A DNA stretch of 26,496 nucleotides, taken from NCBI GenBank assembly GCA_964554715.1, contig CAZKPU010000021.1, forward strand, positions 1 through 26,496. The letters run 5' to 3'. The notes under the pieces are model-generated. The model saw only the letters and a list, made by a program, of their open reading frames with translations, made no database searches and was not told where the DNA came from. A program made the position numbers and the translations under genes. Shown in pieces: positions 8,740-16,295 of the stretch (the first letter of the stretch is position 1; every line of letters begins with the position of its first letter). The stretch comes from RXOA01 sp964554715 (GTDB taxonomy: Bacteria > Bipolaricaulota > Bipolaricaulia > UBA7950 > UBA9294).

Positions 8740-9466
8740 ACATCGCCTCCTCGCGCTTCGGCTCGATCAGCTCACCGTCGTGGATCTGGACGTGCCGGCT
8801 GCCGTACTTGGACACCGCGGGATCATGCGTGACGACGACAAATACGACGCAGTGCTGCTCATTCAGCTTGCTCATCTGGTCCATGATCCGGGCACCTGTC
8901 TCGGAATCCAGGTTGGCGGTCGGCTCATCGGCAAGCACCATCTTGGGTTCGGTGACAAGCGCACGCGCGATCGCCACCCGCTGGCGCTGCCCGCCGGAGA
9001 GCTGGTCGGGGCGGCGGTTTGCCAGATCGGCAAGACCGACCTCGCTGAGCATGTCCAGGACACGGCCGTGACGATCCTTTCGCGGGACTTTCTGTAGCAG
9101 CAGCGGGTACTCGACGTTCTCCATGGCGCTTAAGACAGGCACCAGGTTGAAGGTTTGGAAGATGAGCCCGATTTTCGCCTTGCGGATCTCGGCGAGGCGC
9201 CCTTCCGCCAGTTCGCTGGTTGGGGTCCCTTCCACATACACCTCGCCGGATGTGGGGCGGTCGATCAGTGCCAATTGATTCAACAAGGTCGTCTTGCCGC
9301 TTCCCGACGGTCCGTTGATCACGACGAAATCCCCTTGCCGGGCCTGAAACCCAACGTCACGGAGTGCGTAGACATCCGTGACACCCATCCGGTAGATCTT
9401 GCTTAAGGATGAAGCCTCAAGAAACACGCTGCCTTGTGCGTAACAGAATCGTCCGCTGGTCTCCAT
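8714..9466 (-). CDS. ABC transporter ATP-binding protein, LolD/MacB type
   Basis: This 250-residue ATPase has Walker A GPSGSGKTT (about residue 52), the Q-loop IFQTFNLVP, the signature LSGGQRQR, Walker B KMVLADEP followed by TANLDS, and the H-loop VVTHDP. The size and the FQTFNLVP/TANLDS wording fit the LolD/MacB family that energises FtsX-type permeases by mechanotransmission. It is the first gene of the operon that continues with two permeases and a LolA-like protein. GGAGGAGA lies just upstream of the ATG. The first dozen residues (METSGRFCYAQG) are not conserved in the family, but the ribosome-binding site supports this start. Confidence 0.93.
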   Translation of the reverse strand: METSGRFCYAQGSVFLEASSLSKIYRMGVTDVYALRDVGFQARQGDFVVINGPSGSGKTTLLNQLALIDRPTSGEVYVEGTPTSELAEGRLAEIRKAKIGLIFQTFNLVPVLSAMENVEYPLLLQKVPRKDRHGRVLDMLSEVGLADLANRRPDQLSGGQRQRVAIARALVTEPKMVLADEPTANLDSETGARIMDQMSKLNEQHCVVFVVVTHDPAVSKYGSRHVQIHDGELIEPKREEAMYGTASSSA

Positions 9467-9486
9467 GCGTTCTCCTCCAGGAGACT

Positions 9487-9515
9487 AGGCTAGCGCAACG
9501 ACCCGGAGAAACCAA
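9487..9515 (-). promoter_or_regulatory. Candidate sigma-70-type promoter of the ABC/FtsX/LolA-like operon
   Basis: On the minus strand TTGGTT (9515-9510) and TAGCCT (9492-9487) are separated by 17 bp. This places the start of transcription a few bases before the GGAGGAGA site of the ATPase gene. The -10 box is only a partial match. Confidence 0.4.
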
Positions 9516-9533
9516 GAGGCTGAGGGAGGCGTC

Positions 9534-9566
9534 ATCGGGGTGGCCCATGGGCTGTGAGTCCCCGAT
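9534..9566 (-). terminator. Stem-loop between guaA and the ABC operon, possible terminator
   Basis: ATCGGGG (9534-9540) pairs with CCCCGAT (9560-9566), and the loop contains the perfect palindrome GCCCATGGGC. It lies 45 nt beyond the guaA stop on the minus strand. There is no T-tract, so intrinsic termination is uncertain. The rest of the 9467-9610 gap shows no gene. Confidence 0.35.
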
Positions 9567-9610
9567 ATTTGAGCGTTTTCCTGAAGGTGAGAAGACGAGT
9601 CTCCGGAAAC

Positions 9611-11131
9611 CTACTCCCACTCGATCGTTGCCGGTGGCTTGCTGGTGATGTCGTAGACCACACGGCCGATCTCGGGAACCTGGCGCGTGATCCTGGAAGC
9701 GACTTCATCGAGGAAGTCATGCGGCAGCTTGGCCCAATCGGCGGTCATCCCGTCAACGCTTGTCACTGCGCGTAGCCCGAGCACCAGGCCGTACCGGCGG
9801 TTGTCGCCGGCGACACCGACGCTTCGGAGCGGCGTGAGGGTCGCCAGCGCCTGCCAGACATCTCCGTACAGGCCCCACTCGCGCAGAGTCGTGATGAACA
9901 GGTCATCGGCACGGCGAAGGATCTCGACCATCTCCGGCGAGGCTTCGCCGAGAACGCGGATCGCCAGCCCCGGACCAGGAAACGGATGTCTCAGCCGAAT
10001 GGAGTCCGGAAGTCCGAGCAGGCTTGCGATCTCTCGGACTTCGTCTTTGAACAGCAACCGGAAAGGCTCCAGCAGCTCGAACCCAAGCTGCTCCGGGAGT
10101 CCGCCGACGTTGTGATGGCTCTTGATGTTGGCGGCCGATGCCGAGGTCGATCCGGCCGATTCGATCACGTCCGGGTACAGCGTGCCTTGGGCAAGAAAGC
10201 GGAACGATCCCATCTCACCAGCCTGTTCCCGGAACACATCGATGAACTCGTGTCCGATCGCCTTACGCTTGGCTTCCGGATCGGTGATACCTTCGAGCGC
10301 CCGGAAGAAGCGGTCCTGTGCGTCGATAACATGAAGTCGGACACCCAGGCGGGTCAGTGCCTTCTCAACATCAGTCCGCTCACGTTGACGGAGCAATCCG
10401 TGATCGACAAACACGGCCTCGTGGTCGATGCCGGCGCGCACCAGGAGAAGCGCCAGCGCGCTGGAATCGACTCCCCCGGAGACGGCCAGCAGCACACGTT
10501 CGCTCTGGGCATCCCGGCGGACGGATTCGATCGCTCGGTCGAGGGCGTGCTGCGGGGACCATGTGCGGCTTACACCGGCGTGGTCGAGGAAGTTCGCCAG
10601 CACCGCTTCACCGTGGACGGTGTGAACGACCTCGGGATGAAACTGGACACCGATCCTTCGAAGATCGGGCGAGGCAACGGCAACCATCGGATTCTCCGTG
10701 CTTGACGCCAACGTTCGCCATCCCTCCGGGAGCGCCGTGACCGCGTCGCCATGGCTCATCCACACTTGGGATTGCTCGGGGATGCCGTGGAACAGGAAGC
10801 CCTCCTGCATCGACAGTTCCGCTCGTCCGTACGAACGATGCGGGACGGGTTGGACCGCGCCTCCGGCTTGCTGCACGAGCAGATGCATGCCGTAGCAGAT
10901 TCCGAGAATCGGCGCATCCAACTCGAAGATCCTTGCGTCGGGACGTGGAGAGGACGGCTCGAACACGGATCTTGGCCCCCCCGATAGAATGATCGCCTCG
11001 GGTTCGACTTCGAGAATCCGTTCCAGCGTAGACTCCCCGGGCATCACCAGCGAGAACGCCCCCAACTCGCGCAAACGACGGGCGATCAGCCGCGTGTACT
11101 GAGAGCCGAAATCAAGGACGGCGACGCTCAT
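9611..11131 (-). CDS. guaA: GMP synthase (glutamine-hydrolysing)
   Basis: Converts XMP, glutamine and ATP to GMP in the cytoplasm, the last step to GMP. The 506 residues hold a class I glutamine amidotransferase domain: GGPRSVFE at about 51, nucleophile Cys79 in GICYGMH, then His165 and Glu167 in GVQFHPE. An ATP-pyrophosphatase domain with the PP-loop SGGVDS (218-223) and the C-terminal dimerisation domain ending PPATIEWE follow. Length is normal for the family. The ATG chosen overlaps the TGA of the upstream xpt gene (ATGA). The frame is open 69 codons further upstream, but there it only shadows xpt. The xpt-guaA pair gives a two-step route from xanthine to GMP. Confidence 0.97.
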   Translation of the reverse strand: MSVAVLDFGSQYTRLIARRLRELGAFSLVMPGESTLERILEVEPEAIILSGGPRSVFEPSSPRPDARIFELDAPILGICYGMHLLVQQAGGAVQPVPHRSYGRAELSMQEGFLFHGIPEQSQVWMSHGDAVTALPEGWRTLASSTENPMVAVASPDLRRIGVQFHPEVVHTVHGEAVLANFLDHAGVSRTWSPQHALDRAIESVRRDAQSERVLLAVSGGVDSSALALLLVRAGIDHEAVFVDHGLLRQRERTDVEKALTRLGVRLHVIDAQDRFFRALEGITDPEAKRKAIGHEFIDVFREQAGEMGSFRFLAQGTLYPDVIESAGSTSASAANIKSHHNVGGLPEQLGFELLEPFRLLFKDEVREIASLLGLPDSIRLRHPFPGPGLAIRVLGEASPEMVEILRRADDLFITTLREWGLYGDVWQALATLTPLRSVGVAGDNRRYGLVLGLRAVTSVDGMTADWAKLPHDFLDEVASRITRQVPEIGRVVYDITSKPPATIEWE

Positions 11132-11751
11132 GACCGGTCCTCTTCCGCTACGGTTCCGGCTTCGGCAAAGCGAATCGACGAGCCATCGGCGTCCATGCTC
11201 TCGATCGTCACCAGACTCAGTGTCGGTACGTTCAGGCGTTCGACGACGCTTCTGCCCGGGGCGAACCCCTTCTCGATGACAAACGCGAACCCGATCAACG
11301 CGGCTCCGGCCTGTTCGACGATCTCCGCGAGCGCACAACTGGTCGTCCCCTCGAACAGGAAGTCATCGACGACCAGGACTCGGTCGCTCGGGCCGAGGTA
11401 GTCGGCGGAAACGGCGAGCGTGGTTCGCTTGTTCTTGGTGGGCGAGATGACATCCCGCGTAATCGGGTTTGCCATCGTCGCCGCCGCACCCTTCTTTGCG
11501 TACAGGGCCCGAACACCAGGTCCGAGCTGACGGGCGACTTCGTAGGCGATCACGTTCCCGGCCGCTTCGGCGGTCAGAACACAGTCGATCTCGATACCTG
11601 CCGAACGGAACTCTGTTGCGATCAGCCGCCCGGCTGTCTCCACGAATTCCGGGGCGATGCGGTGGTTGAGAAACCCGTCGACGCGAAGGAACTTGGCGCT
11701 GACGACTTTCCCTTCCCGTTCGATCCAGCCTTGTAGACGTTCTGTGGTCAT
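11128..11751 (-). CDS. xpt: Xanthine phosphoribosyltransferase
   Basis: Salvages xanthine with PRPP to XMP, the substrate of GuaA encoded next. The 207-residue protein carries the Xpt-type N-terminal region (KFLRVDGFLNHRI), TAEAAGN, and the PRPP-binding motif RVLVVDDFLFEGTTSC at about residues 124-139. FVIEKGF follows, matching Bacillus-type Xpt in order. The C-terminus is about a dozen residues longer than the B. subtilis protein. The ATG at 11751 is preferred because GGAG lies 8 nt before it; an in-frame ATG at 11769 would add six residues. The stop overlaps the guaA start by 4 nt. No guanine or xanthine riboswitch fits in the short leader. Confidence 0.9.
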   Translation of the reverse strand: MTTERLQGWIEREGKVVSAKFLRVDGFLNHRIAPEFVETAGRLIATEFRSAGIEIDCVLTAEAAGNVIAYEVARQLGPGVRALYAKKGAAATMANPITRDVISPTKNKRTTLAVSADYLGPSDRVLVVDDFLFEGTTSCALAEIVEQAGAALIGFAFVIEKGFAPGRSVVERLNVPTLSLVTIESMDADGSSIRFAEAGTVAEEDRS

Positions 11752-11798
11752 GTAGGGCTCCGGTGTCATCGAGAATCTGCCGCCTCTTGTCTACTGAG

Positions 11799-11827
11799 AT
11801 AGTACCCAAGATTCGTATCTGGTTCGA
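11799..11827 (-). promoter_or_regulatory. Weak candidate promoter for xpt-guaA
   Basis: On the minus strand TCGAAC (11827-11822) and TACTAT (11804-11799) are spaced 17 bp apart. The -35 match is poor. TACT-GAGAT-AGTA at 11792-11804 forms a short inverted repeat over the -10 box that could be an operator. Confidence 0.3.
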
Positions 11828-11843
11828 TGTTTGCGTACGAGCA

Positions 11844-11872
11844 TTGCTCTTCACCGACCGACCGACTACAAT
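11844..11872 (+). promoter_or_regulatory. Promoter of the pyrBICFKDE operon
   Basis: TTGCTC (11844-11849) and TACAAT (11867-11872) with a 17-bp spacer form a good sigma-70-like promoter. Transcription would start near 11879, leaving a leader of only about 18 nt before pyrB. There is therefore no room for a PyrR-type attenuator or a leader peptide; control, if any, must act at initiation or elsewhere. Confidence 0.65.
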
Positions 11873-11896
11873 ACCGAAAAATCGGAGGACCAGGGA

Positions 11897-12835
11897 GTGC
11901 AAACACGCAACTTCATCAACTCACTGGACCTTTCCCCGTCCCAGTACGATCGTCTGTTTGATCTTGCCGACCGGATCAACCAAGCGCCTGCGACCTACGC
12001 GCAGCGCTGCCAGGGCAAGGTCATGGCCAGCCTTTTCTACGAGCCAAGTACGCGAACCCGCCTCTCCTTCGAGGCGGCGATGCTGCGTCTTGGCGGACAG
12101 ATCCTCACCGTGGCTGACCCGAAGACGAGTTCTGCTGCCAAGGGGGAAAGTCTTGCCGACACGATTCGAACGATCGCCGGGTATGCGGATCTGGTTGTGA
12201 TGCGACATCCGCGCGAAGGCGCGGCCCAGCTTGCCGGTGAATACTCACCGGTACCGCTGATCAACGGAGGAGACGGAGCACGCGAGCACCCGACGCAAAC
12301 GCTGACCGATCTGTTCACGATCCGGACGTTTCTCGGGCGGCTCCAAGGACTCACGGTCGCTCTGTGCGGCGATCTGAGATACGGGCGGACGGTGCACTCG
12401 CTGATCCGCGCTCTGGCCAGACTGGGCAACCAGCGGTTTGTGCTGGTCTCGCCGGATGAGCTTCGGCTTCCGTCCAGGGTGCTGGAGGAGGCCGGCAAAC
12501 TCGGCGATAACAACACGTTCGATCAGACGCGTTCCATGGAGGATGCGCTTGAGCGATGCGATGTGCTGTACATCACTCGCATTCAGAAAGAACGGTTCTT
12601 CAACGAAGAGGACTACATCGCGCTGCGGGACACGTACGTGCTCACCGCAGAGAAGATGAAGCTCGCCAAGCCGGAGATGATCGTCATGCACCCGCTGCCA
12701 CGGGTGACGGAGATCGACGCCGATGTCGACAGCGACTCACGCGCCGTGTACTTCGAGCAGGCACGGCTTGGCATGATCGCCCGGATGGCTCTGATCCTGG
12801 ATCTGCTGGAAGGGGGAGACGATGCTGCGGGTTGA
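11897..12835 (+). CDS. pyrB: Aspartate carbamoyltransferase catalytic subunit
   Basis: Condenses carbamoyl phosphate with aspartate, the first committed pyrimidine step. The 312-residue protein has the carbamoyl-phosphate motif STRTR at residues 51-55 (in FYEPSTRTRLSF), KGESLADT, HPTQTLTDL, and MHPLPR near the C-terminus, all ATCase hallmarks. I chose the GTG at 11897 because GGAGG (11884-11888) lies 8 nt before it. The frame stays open 66 nt further upstream, but that extension overlaps the promoter and is not conserved in the family. It overlaps pyrI by 14 nt. The adjacent regulatory subunit gene implies an allosteric class B-type (catalytic plus regulatory) holoenzyme. Confidence 0.97.
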   Translation: MQTRNFINSLDLSPSQYDRLFDLADRINQAPATYAQRCQGKVMASLFYEPSTRTRLSFEAAMLRLGGQILTVADPKTSSAAKGESLADTIRTIAGYADLVVMRHPREGAAQLAGEYSPVPLINGGDGAREHPTQTLTDLFTIRTFLGRLQGLTVALCGDLRYGRTVHSLIRALARLGNQRFVLVSPDELRLPSRVLEEAGKLGDNNTFDQTRSMEDALERCDVLYITRIQKERFFNEEDYIALRDTYVLTAEKMKLAKPEMIVMHPLPRVTEIDADVDSDSRAVYFEQARLGMIARMALILDLLEGGDDAAG

Positions 12836-13244
12836 CCGTATCGAGCGAGGAATCGTGGTCGACCACATCCGCGCCGGCAACGGGCTGCGGATCTTCGACC
12901 GCCTCGGGCTGCGCGACGTGAGTTTCCCGGTGGCGCTGATCATGAACGTGCGCAGCACCAAGATGGGCCGCAAAGACATGATCAAGATCTCGGACACGTT
13001 GGAGCTCGACCTGACGATGCTCGGCCTGTTGGGGCCGAACGTCACCGTGACCTACATCGATGACGGAGTCGTCACGCGCAAGGAGACGATTCCGCTTCCG
13101 GAACGCGTCGAAGGCCTGATCGAGTGCAAGAACCCGCGTTGCATCACGACGTACGAGCGGCACGGGATCTCGGTGTTCACGCTGGTGGATCGCAACACCC
13201 GCGAGTATGAGTGCGCGTACTGCGGCGAGCGGGCTCGGATGTGA
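12822..13244 (+). CDS. pyrI: Aspartate carbamoyltransferase regulatory subunit
   Basis: Binds nucleotide effectors and holds the catalytic trimers together. The 140-residue protein has an N-terminal allosteric domain (GIVVDHI, NGLRI, KMGRKDMIKI) and a C-terminal zinc domain with Cys102, Cys107, Cys131 and Cys134. The C-x4-C...C-x2-C spacing matches PyrI. It overlaps the end of pyrB, with GGGGGAG just before its ATG, and its TGA overlaps the GTG of pyrC. All zinc ligands are present, so feedback control by CTP is likely, by analogy with the family. Confidence 0.95.
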   Translation: MLRVDRIERGIVVDHIRAGNGLRIFDRLGLRDVSFPVALIMNVRSTKMGRKDMIKISDTLELDLTMLGLLGPNVTVTYIDDGVVTRKETIPLPERVEGLIECKNPRCITTYERHGISVFTLVDRNTREYECAYCGERARM

Positions 13245-14530
13245 CGCAGCAGATCGATACAGATCGTGATCGGAAGAGGGGATCTCTCCGGATCCTCAAC
13301 GTCCGCTTGGTGGATGCGTCCGGGGTGATGCCGGGTATCCACCGAGTGGATACATCCGGGGTGATGCCGGGTATCCACCAAGTGGACATCGTAGACGGCA
13401 AGATCCGACAGATCGCCCCTATGGGCAGCCGGCAAGCTGACGCGGTTGACGAGCTGGACGCCCGCGGTCGGACCTTGATGCCGGCGTTCATCGACCTCCA
13501 TGCTCACTTCCGCGATCCGGGCTATCCCGAGAAGGAAACGCTCGAATCCGGATGCCGCGCCGCGCTCGCCGGCGGATACACCACGGTATCGGTGATGGCG
13601 AACACGCAACCCGTTTGCGATTCCGTGTTGGTGGCAAGCGACGTCGCCTTGCGCGCGAGGAAGCTCGGCTGGATCGATGTGCTGCCGGTGGGAGCGATCA
13701 GCGAACGGCTCGAGGGGCGGCGGTTGGCCGATCTCGACCGGCTTGCCGCACACGTGTGGGCGTTCTCCGATGACGGACGAGGGGTGCAATCCTCGGAGTT
13801 GGCGGAGCAGGCGTTTGCCGCCGCCGCTCGGCTGAATCGCCCGATCTTCGAACACTGCGAAACCGACGGAGTCGATGATCCCGATCGGTCGGAAGAACGT
13901 ATGGCGGCAAGGGACCTCCGGCTTGCAGCACGTTTCGGAACCCACCTACACATCGCTCATGTTCGATCCGTCGAGACGCAGGCGATGGTTGCTCGGGCCC
14001 GCAAACAAGGCGTGCCGGTGAGCTGCGAAGTGACGCCGCATCACCTGTGTCTCGATCAAGCCCTTGGCTACCGGGTCAACCCGCCGCTTACCGGAGAACA
14101 GGCACGGGCAACGCTTGTCGACGCCGTTCGAGCGGGAGAGATCGATGCGATCGCCACCGACCACGCTCCCCACACGGAGCAGGACAAACTCGACGGCGCA
14201 CCGGGGATCTCGGGGATCGAGACGGCGTTCTCGTTGTTGTATACGGAGCTGGTTCGCACCGGGATGCTGACCCTTCCCGAACTCTCGCGGGCGATGTCTG
14301 CCGGCCCGGCGCGGCTGCTCGGGCTTCAGCGCCGACGTGGGCTGCTGGCGCAGNNNNNNNNNNTGATCATCGACGAGCGCGCCTCGTGGAAGGTGACGGC
14401 CGGGTCGTTGTGGTCGAGGGGGAAGAACACGCCGCTTCTCGGACGCACGCTCCAAGGGCGGGTGTGGGCCACGATTCGAGGAGGCAGCGTGATGGTTTGC
14501 GACGGAGTATGGGGAGGACGATCGACATGA
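13241..14530 (+). CDS. pyrC: Dihydroorotase (contains a 10-N assembly gap and an in-frame repeat)
   Basis: Cyclises carbamoyl aspartate to dihydroorotate. Amidohydrolase hallmarks are His87-x-His89 in DLHAHFRDPG, the NTQP motif, HIAHV, the CEVTPHHL segment, and DHAPH at about 307-311, all in type I (AllB-like) dihydroorotase order. The start is the GTG overlapping the pyrI stop (GTGA). Two oddities occur. A 12-residue unit near residue 24 is tandemly duplicated (VDxSGVMPGIH twice), encoded by a palindromic 36-bp DNA repeat. Ten N at 14354-14363 hide part of the C-terminal domain. Family proteins would need about 7 residues there against the 4 placeholder codons, so the true gap is probably longer. 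Sequence after the gap is still in frame. Confidence 0.93.
   Translation: MTQQIDTDRDRKRGSLRILNVRLVDASGVMPGIHRVDTSGVMPGIHQVDIVDGKIRQIAPMGSRQADAVDELDARGRTLMPAFIDLHAHFRDPGYPEKETLESGCRAALAGGYTTVSVMANTQPVCDSVLVASDVALRARKLGWIDVLPVGAISERLEGRRLADLDRLAAHVWAFSDDGRGVQSSELAEQAFAAAARLNRPIFEHCETDGVDDPDRSEERMAARDLRLAARFGTHLHIAHVRSVETQAMVARARKQGVPVSCEVTPHHLCLDQALGYRVNPPLTGEQARATLVDAVRAGEIDAIATDHAPHTEQDKLDGAPGISGIETAFSLLYTELVRTGMLTLPELSRAMSAGPARLLGLQRRRGLLAQXXXXIIDERASWKVTAGSLWSRGKNTPLLGRTLQGRVWATIRGGSVMVCDGVWGGRST
13310..13389 (+). repeat. In-frame tandem palindromic 36-bp repeat inside pyrC
   Basis: Units 13310-13345 and 13346-13381 are nearly identical, and a third partial start (GTGGACATC) follows at 13382. 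Each unit begins GTGGAT and ends near GTATCCAC. In the second unit GTGGATAC (13346-13353) and GTATCCAC (13371-13378) are exact reverse complements. The unit is a multiple of three, so it adds 12 residues and keeps the reading frame. A single copy would give the usual VD..SG...VDIVDGKI wording of dihydroorotases. Confidence 0.9.
14354..14363. other. Assembly gap of 10 N
   Basis: Ten ambiguous bases within pyrC. The number is a placeholder for an unknown length; flanking sequence on both sides is dihydroorotase in the same frame. Confidence 0.99.
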
Positions 14531-15414
14531 TCATCGATCGGCTGGTTGCGCGCGTTACGGAGTTCGGGCCGGTCTGCGTTGGGCTGGACACGTCGACGGC
14601 GATCGTTCCCGACGTCATGATCGACAAATGGGGAGCGGCCGAGGCGGTGCTGCGGTTCAATCGGGAGATCATCGCGGCGACGGCAGACATCGTCGCCTGC
14701 TTCAAGGTGCAGATTGCCCACTACGAAGCGCTGGGCGTCGAAGGGCTGGCGTGCTATCGTGACACATTGGCCGAGATCCATCGGAGCGGCGTACCGGTGA
14801 TCGGGGATGTGAAACGGGGAGACATCGCCTCGACCGCTGCGATGTATGCCAAGGCGCACTTCTCCGGGGACTTCGAGGTCGATTGGATCACCGTGAATCC
14901 GTACATGGGGCTCGATGCGATCACGCCGTATCTGGACGACGTCGAAAAGCGGGAGAAGGGGTTGTTCGTGTTGGTGCGGACCTCGAATCCGTCCTCGTCC
15001 GAGCTCCAGGATCTGACGCTTGCGCCGGTCGAGTCGGGCGGCGCCGATGGTCGCCGAGTCTATGAGGTGATGGCGTCTCAAGTCTCCCAATGGGGGAAGC
15101 CGTTTCGAGGGAAGTCCGGCTACAGCTCGATCGGCGCGGTTGTGGGCGCGACGCATCCGGACCAATTGGCCCGGATCCGCGAGCAACACCCCCAGTTGTT
15201 CTTCCTCGTCCCCGGGTACGGAGCACAGGGAGGAGGAGGTCGCGATGTCGCACCGGCGTTCGTCGACGGAAACGGCGCCGTTGTGAACGCATCGCGCTCG
15301 ATCCTCGGTGCGTACCGCGCAGCGGGTTCGGAAGGGGCAAAGCAGCGGTTCGCGGAGTGCGCCCGTGAGGCGTGCTTGGCGATGCGGGAGGACATCCGAC
15401 AGTGGATGACGTGA
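14527..15414 (+). CDS. pyrF: Orotidine 5'-phosphate decarboxylase, type 2
   Basis: Decarboxylates OMP to UMP, the last step of the pathway. The 295-residue length and motif wording (GLDTS near the start, CFKVQIAHYEALG, then VLVRTSNPSS) fit the longer type 2 PyrF subfamily. The catalytic D-x-K-x-x-D is Asp94, Lys96 and Asp99 in GDVKRGDIAST. The ATG overlaps the pyrC stop (ATGA), and its own TGA overlaps the GTG of pyrK, so it is translationally coupled on both sides. The frame is open far upstream, but that part is a shadow of pyrC. Confidence 0.95.
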   Translation: MIIDRLVARVTEFGPVCVGLDTSTAIVPDVMIDKWGAAEAVLRFNREIIAATADIVACFKVQIAHYEALGVEGLACYRDTLAEIHRSGVPVIGDVKRGDIASTAAMYAKAHFSGDFEVDWITVNPYMGLDAITPYLDDVEKREKGLFVLVRTSNPSSSELQDLTLAPVESGGADGRRVYEVMASQVSQWGKPFRGKSGYSSIGAVVGATHPDQLARIREQHPQLFFLVPGYGAQGGGGRDVAPAFVDGNGAVVNASRSILGAYRAAGSEGAKQRFAECAREACLAMREDIRQWMT

Positions 15415-16295
15415 CCGTGACGTCTGACGGGAGCGAGCGGATCGTCGAAGCGGCCGTTTGCGCGCTCGATTGGGTTTCCGACGACACCTTCGTGATGCGC
15501 GTGGAATGGAGTGAGCCGGAATCCGCCGCTCGAGCAACCGGCGCTCGCCCGGGTCAGTTCTTCCTGTTGCGGGCGTGGGAGGACGAACCGCTTCTTTCTC
15601 GCCCGATGAGCGTTTTCGAATGGAAACGAGCGCAATCGCCGAGTGGATCCGAGGTCGGGATCTCGACCGAAGCAGCGTTCTTGTGCACGGTTCGGGGACG
15701 GGGGACCGAGCTTCTCAGCCGGCTTCCCGTTGGGGCACCGATCCGTCTGATCGGACCGCTCGGGAACGGCTGGCCGCTCGCGGCGCTTGCCGGAAGCCGG
15801 CGCATCGCGTTGGTCGGCGGCGGGTGCGGAGTGGCGCCGCTGTATCCGGCGGCTCAGTGGCTCGCGGAACATCTGCAGGATGCGGAGGTCGATGCGTTCC
15901 TCGGATTCCGCGGCGAGCCGTACGCCGGGCTTTGCTCTCGATACCGTGCCGTGACATCGGGGCTGACGGTGACGTTGGAACCCGATCCTCCATTGTCCCC
16001 CGCACCGCTCGCTTCGGCGGTCGTGGGCGTCAAGGCGGTGAGCGGGCGGGTGACCGACGTGTTCGATCCGGCCGGATACGATACCGTGTTGGCGTGCGGC
16101 CCACGGGCGATGCTCGCCGAGATCAGCCGGCGATGCAGCCGACAGGGCGTGTCGGCATATGTCTCACTGGAGGAGAGGATGGCGTGCGGTGTCGGCGCCT
16201 GCCTGGGATGTGCGGTGAACACGATCGACGGGGTGAAGCACGTGTGCAAGGACGGCCCCGTATTCCGTGGGGATCAGGTGATCTGGAATGGCTGA
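15411..16295 (+). CDS. pyrK: Dihydroorotate dehydrogenase B, electron-transfer (FAD/2Fe-2S) subunit
   Basis: Passes electrons from dihydroorotate oxidation in PyrD to NAD. The 294-residue protein has an FAD-binding region (PGQFFLLR, then LSRPMS at about 62-67), a GPLGNGW turn, an NAD-binding GGGCGVAPLYP, and a C-terminal 2Fe-2S cluster site. The cluster cysteines are Cys259, Cys264, Cys267 and Cys279. The start GTG overlaps the pyrF stop (GTGA); a second GTG two codons on is possible. The gene overlaps pyrD by 8 nt, as expected for a two-subunit enzyme. Confidence 0.93.
   Translation: MTVTSDGSERIVEAAVCALDWVSDDTFVMRVEWSEPESAARATGARPGQFFLLRAWEDEPLLSRPMSVFEWKRAQSPSGSEVGISTEAAFLCTVRGRGTELLSRLPVGAPIRLIGPLGNGWPLAALAGSRRIALVGGGCGVAPLYPAAQWLAEHLQDAEVDAFLGFRGEPYAGLCSRYRAVTSGLTVTLEPDPPLSPAPLASAVVGVKAVSGRVTDVFDPAGYDTVLACGPRAMLAEISRRCSRQGVSAYVSLEERMACGVGACLGCAVNTIDGVKHVCKDGPVFRGDQVIWNG

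Noticed and set aside
11873..11896. PyrR attenuator or pyr leader peptide
   Set aside because: The leader is only about 18 nt; there is no room for anti-terminator and terminator stems.
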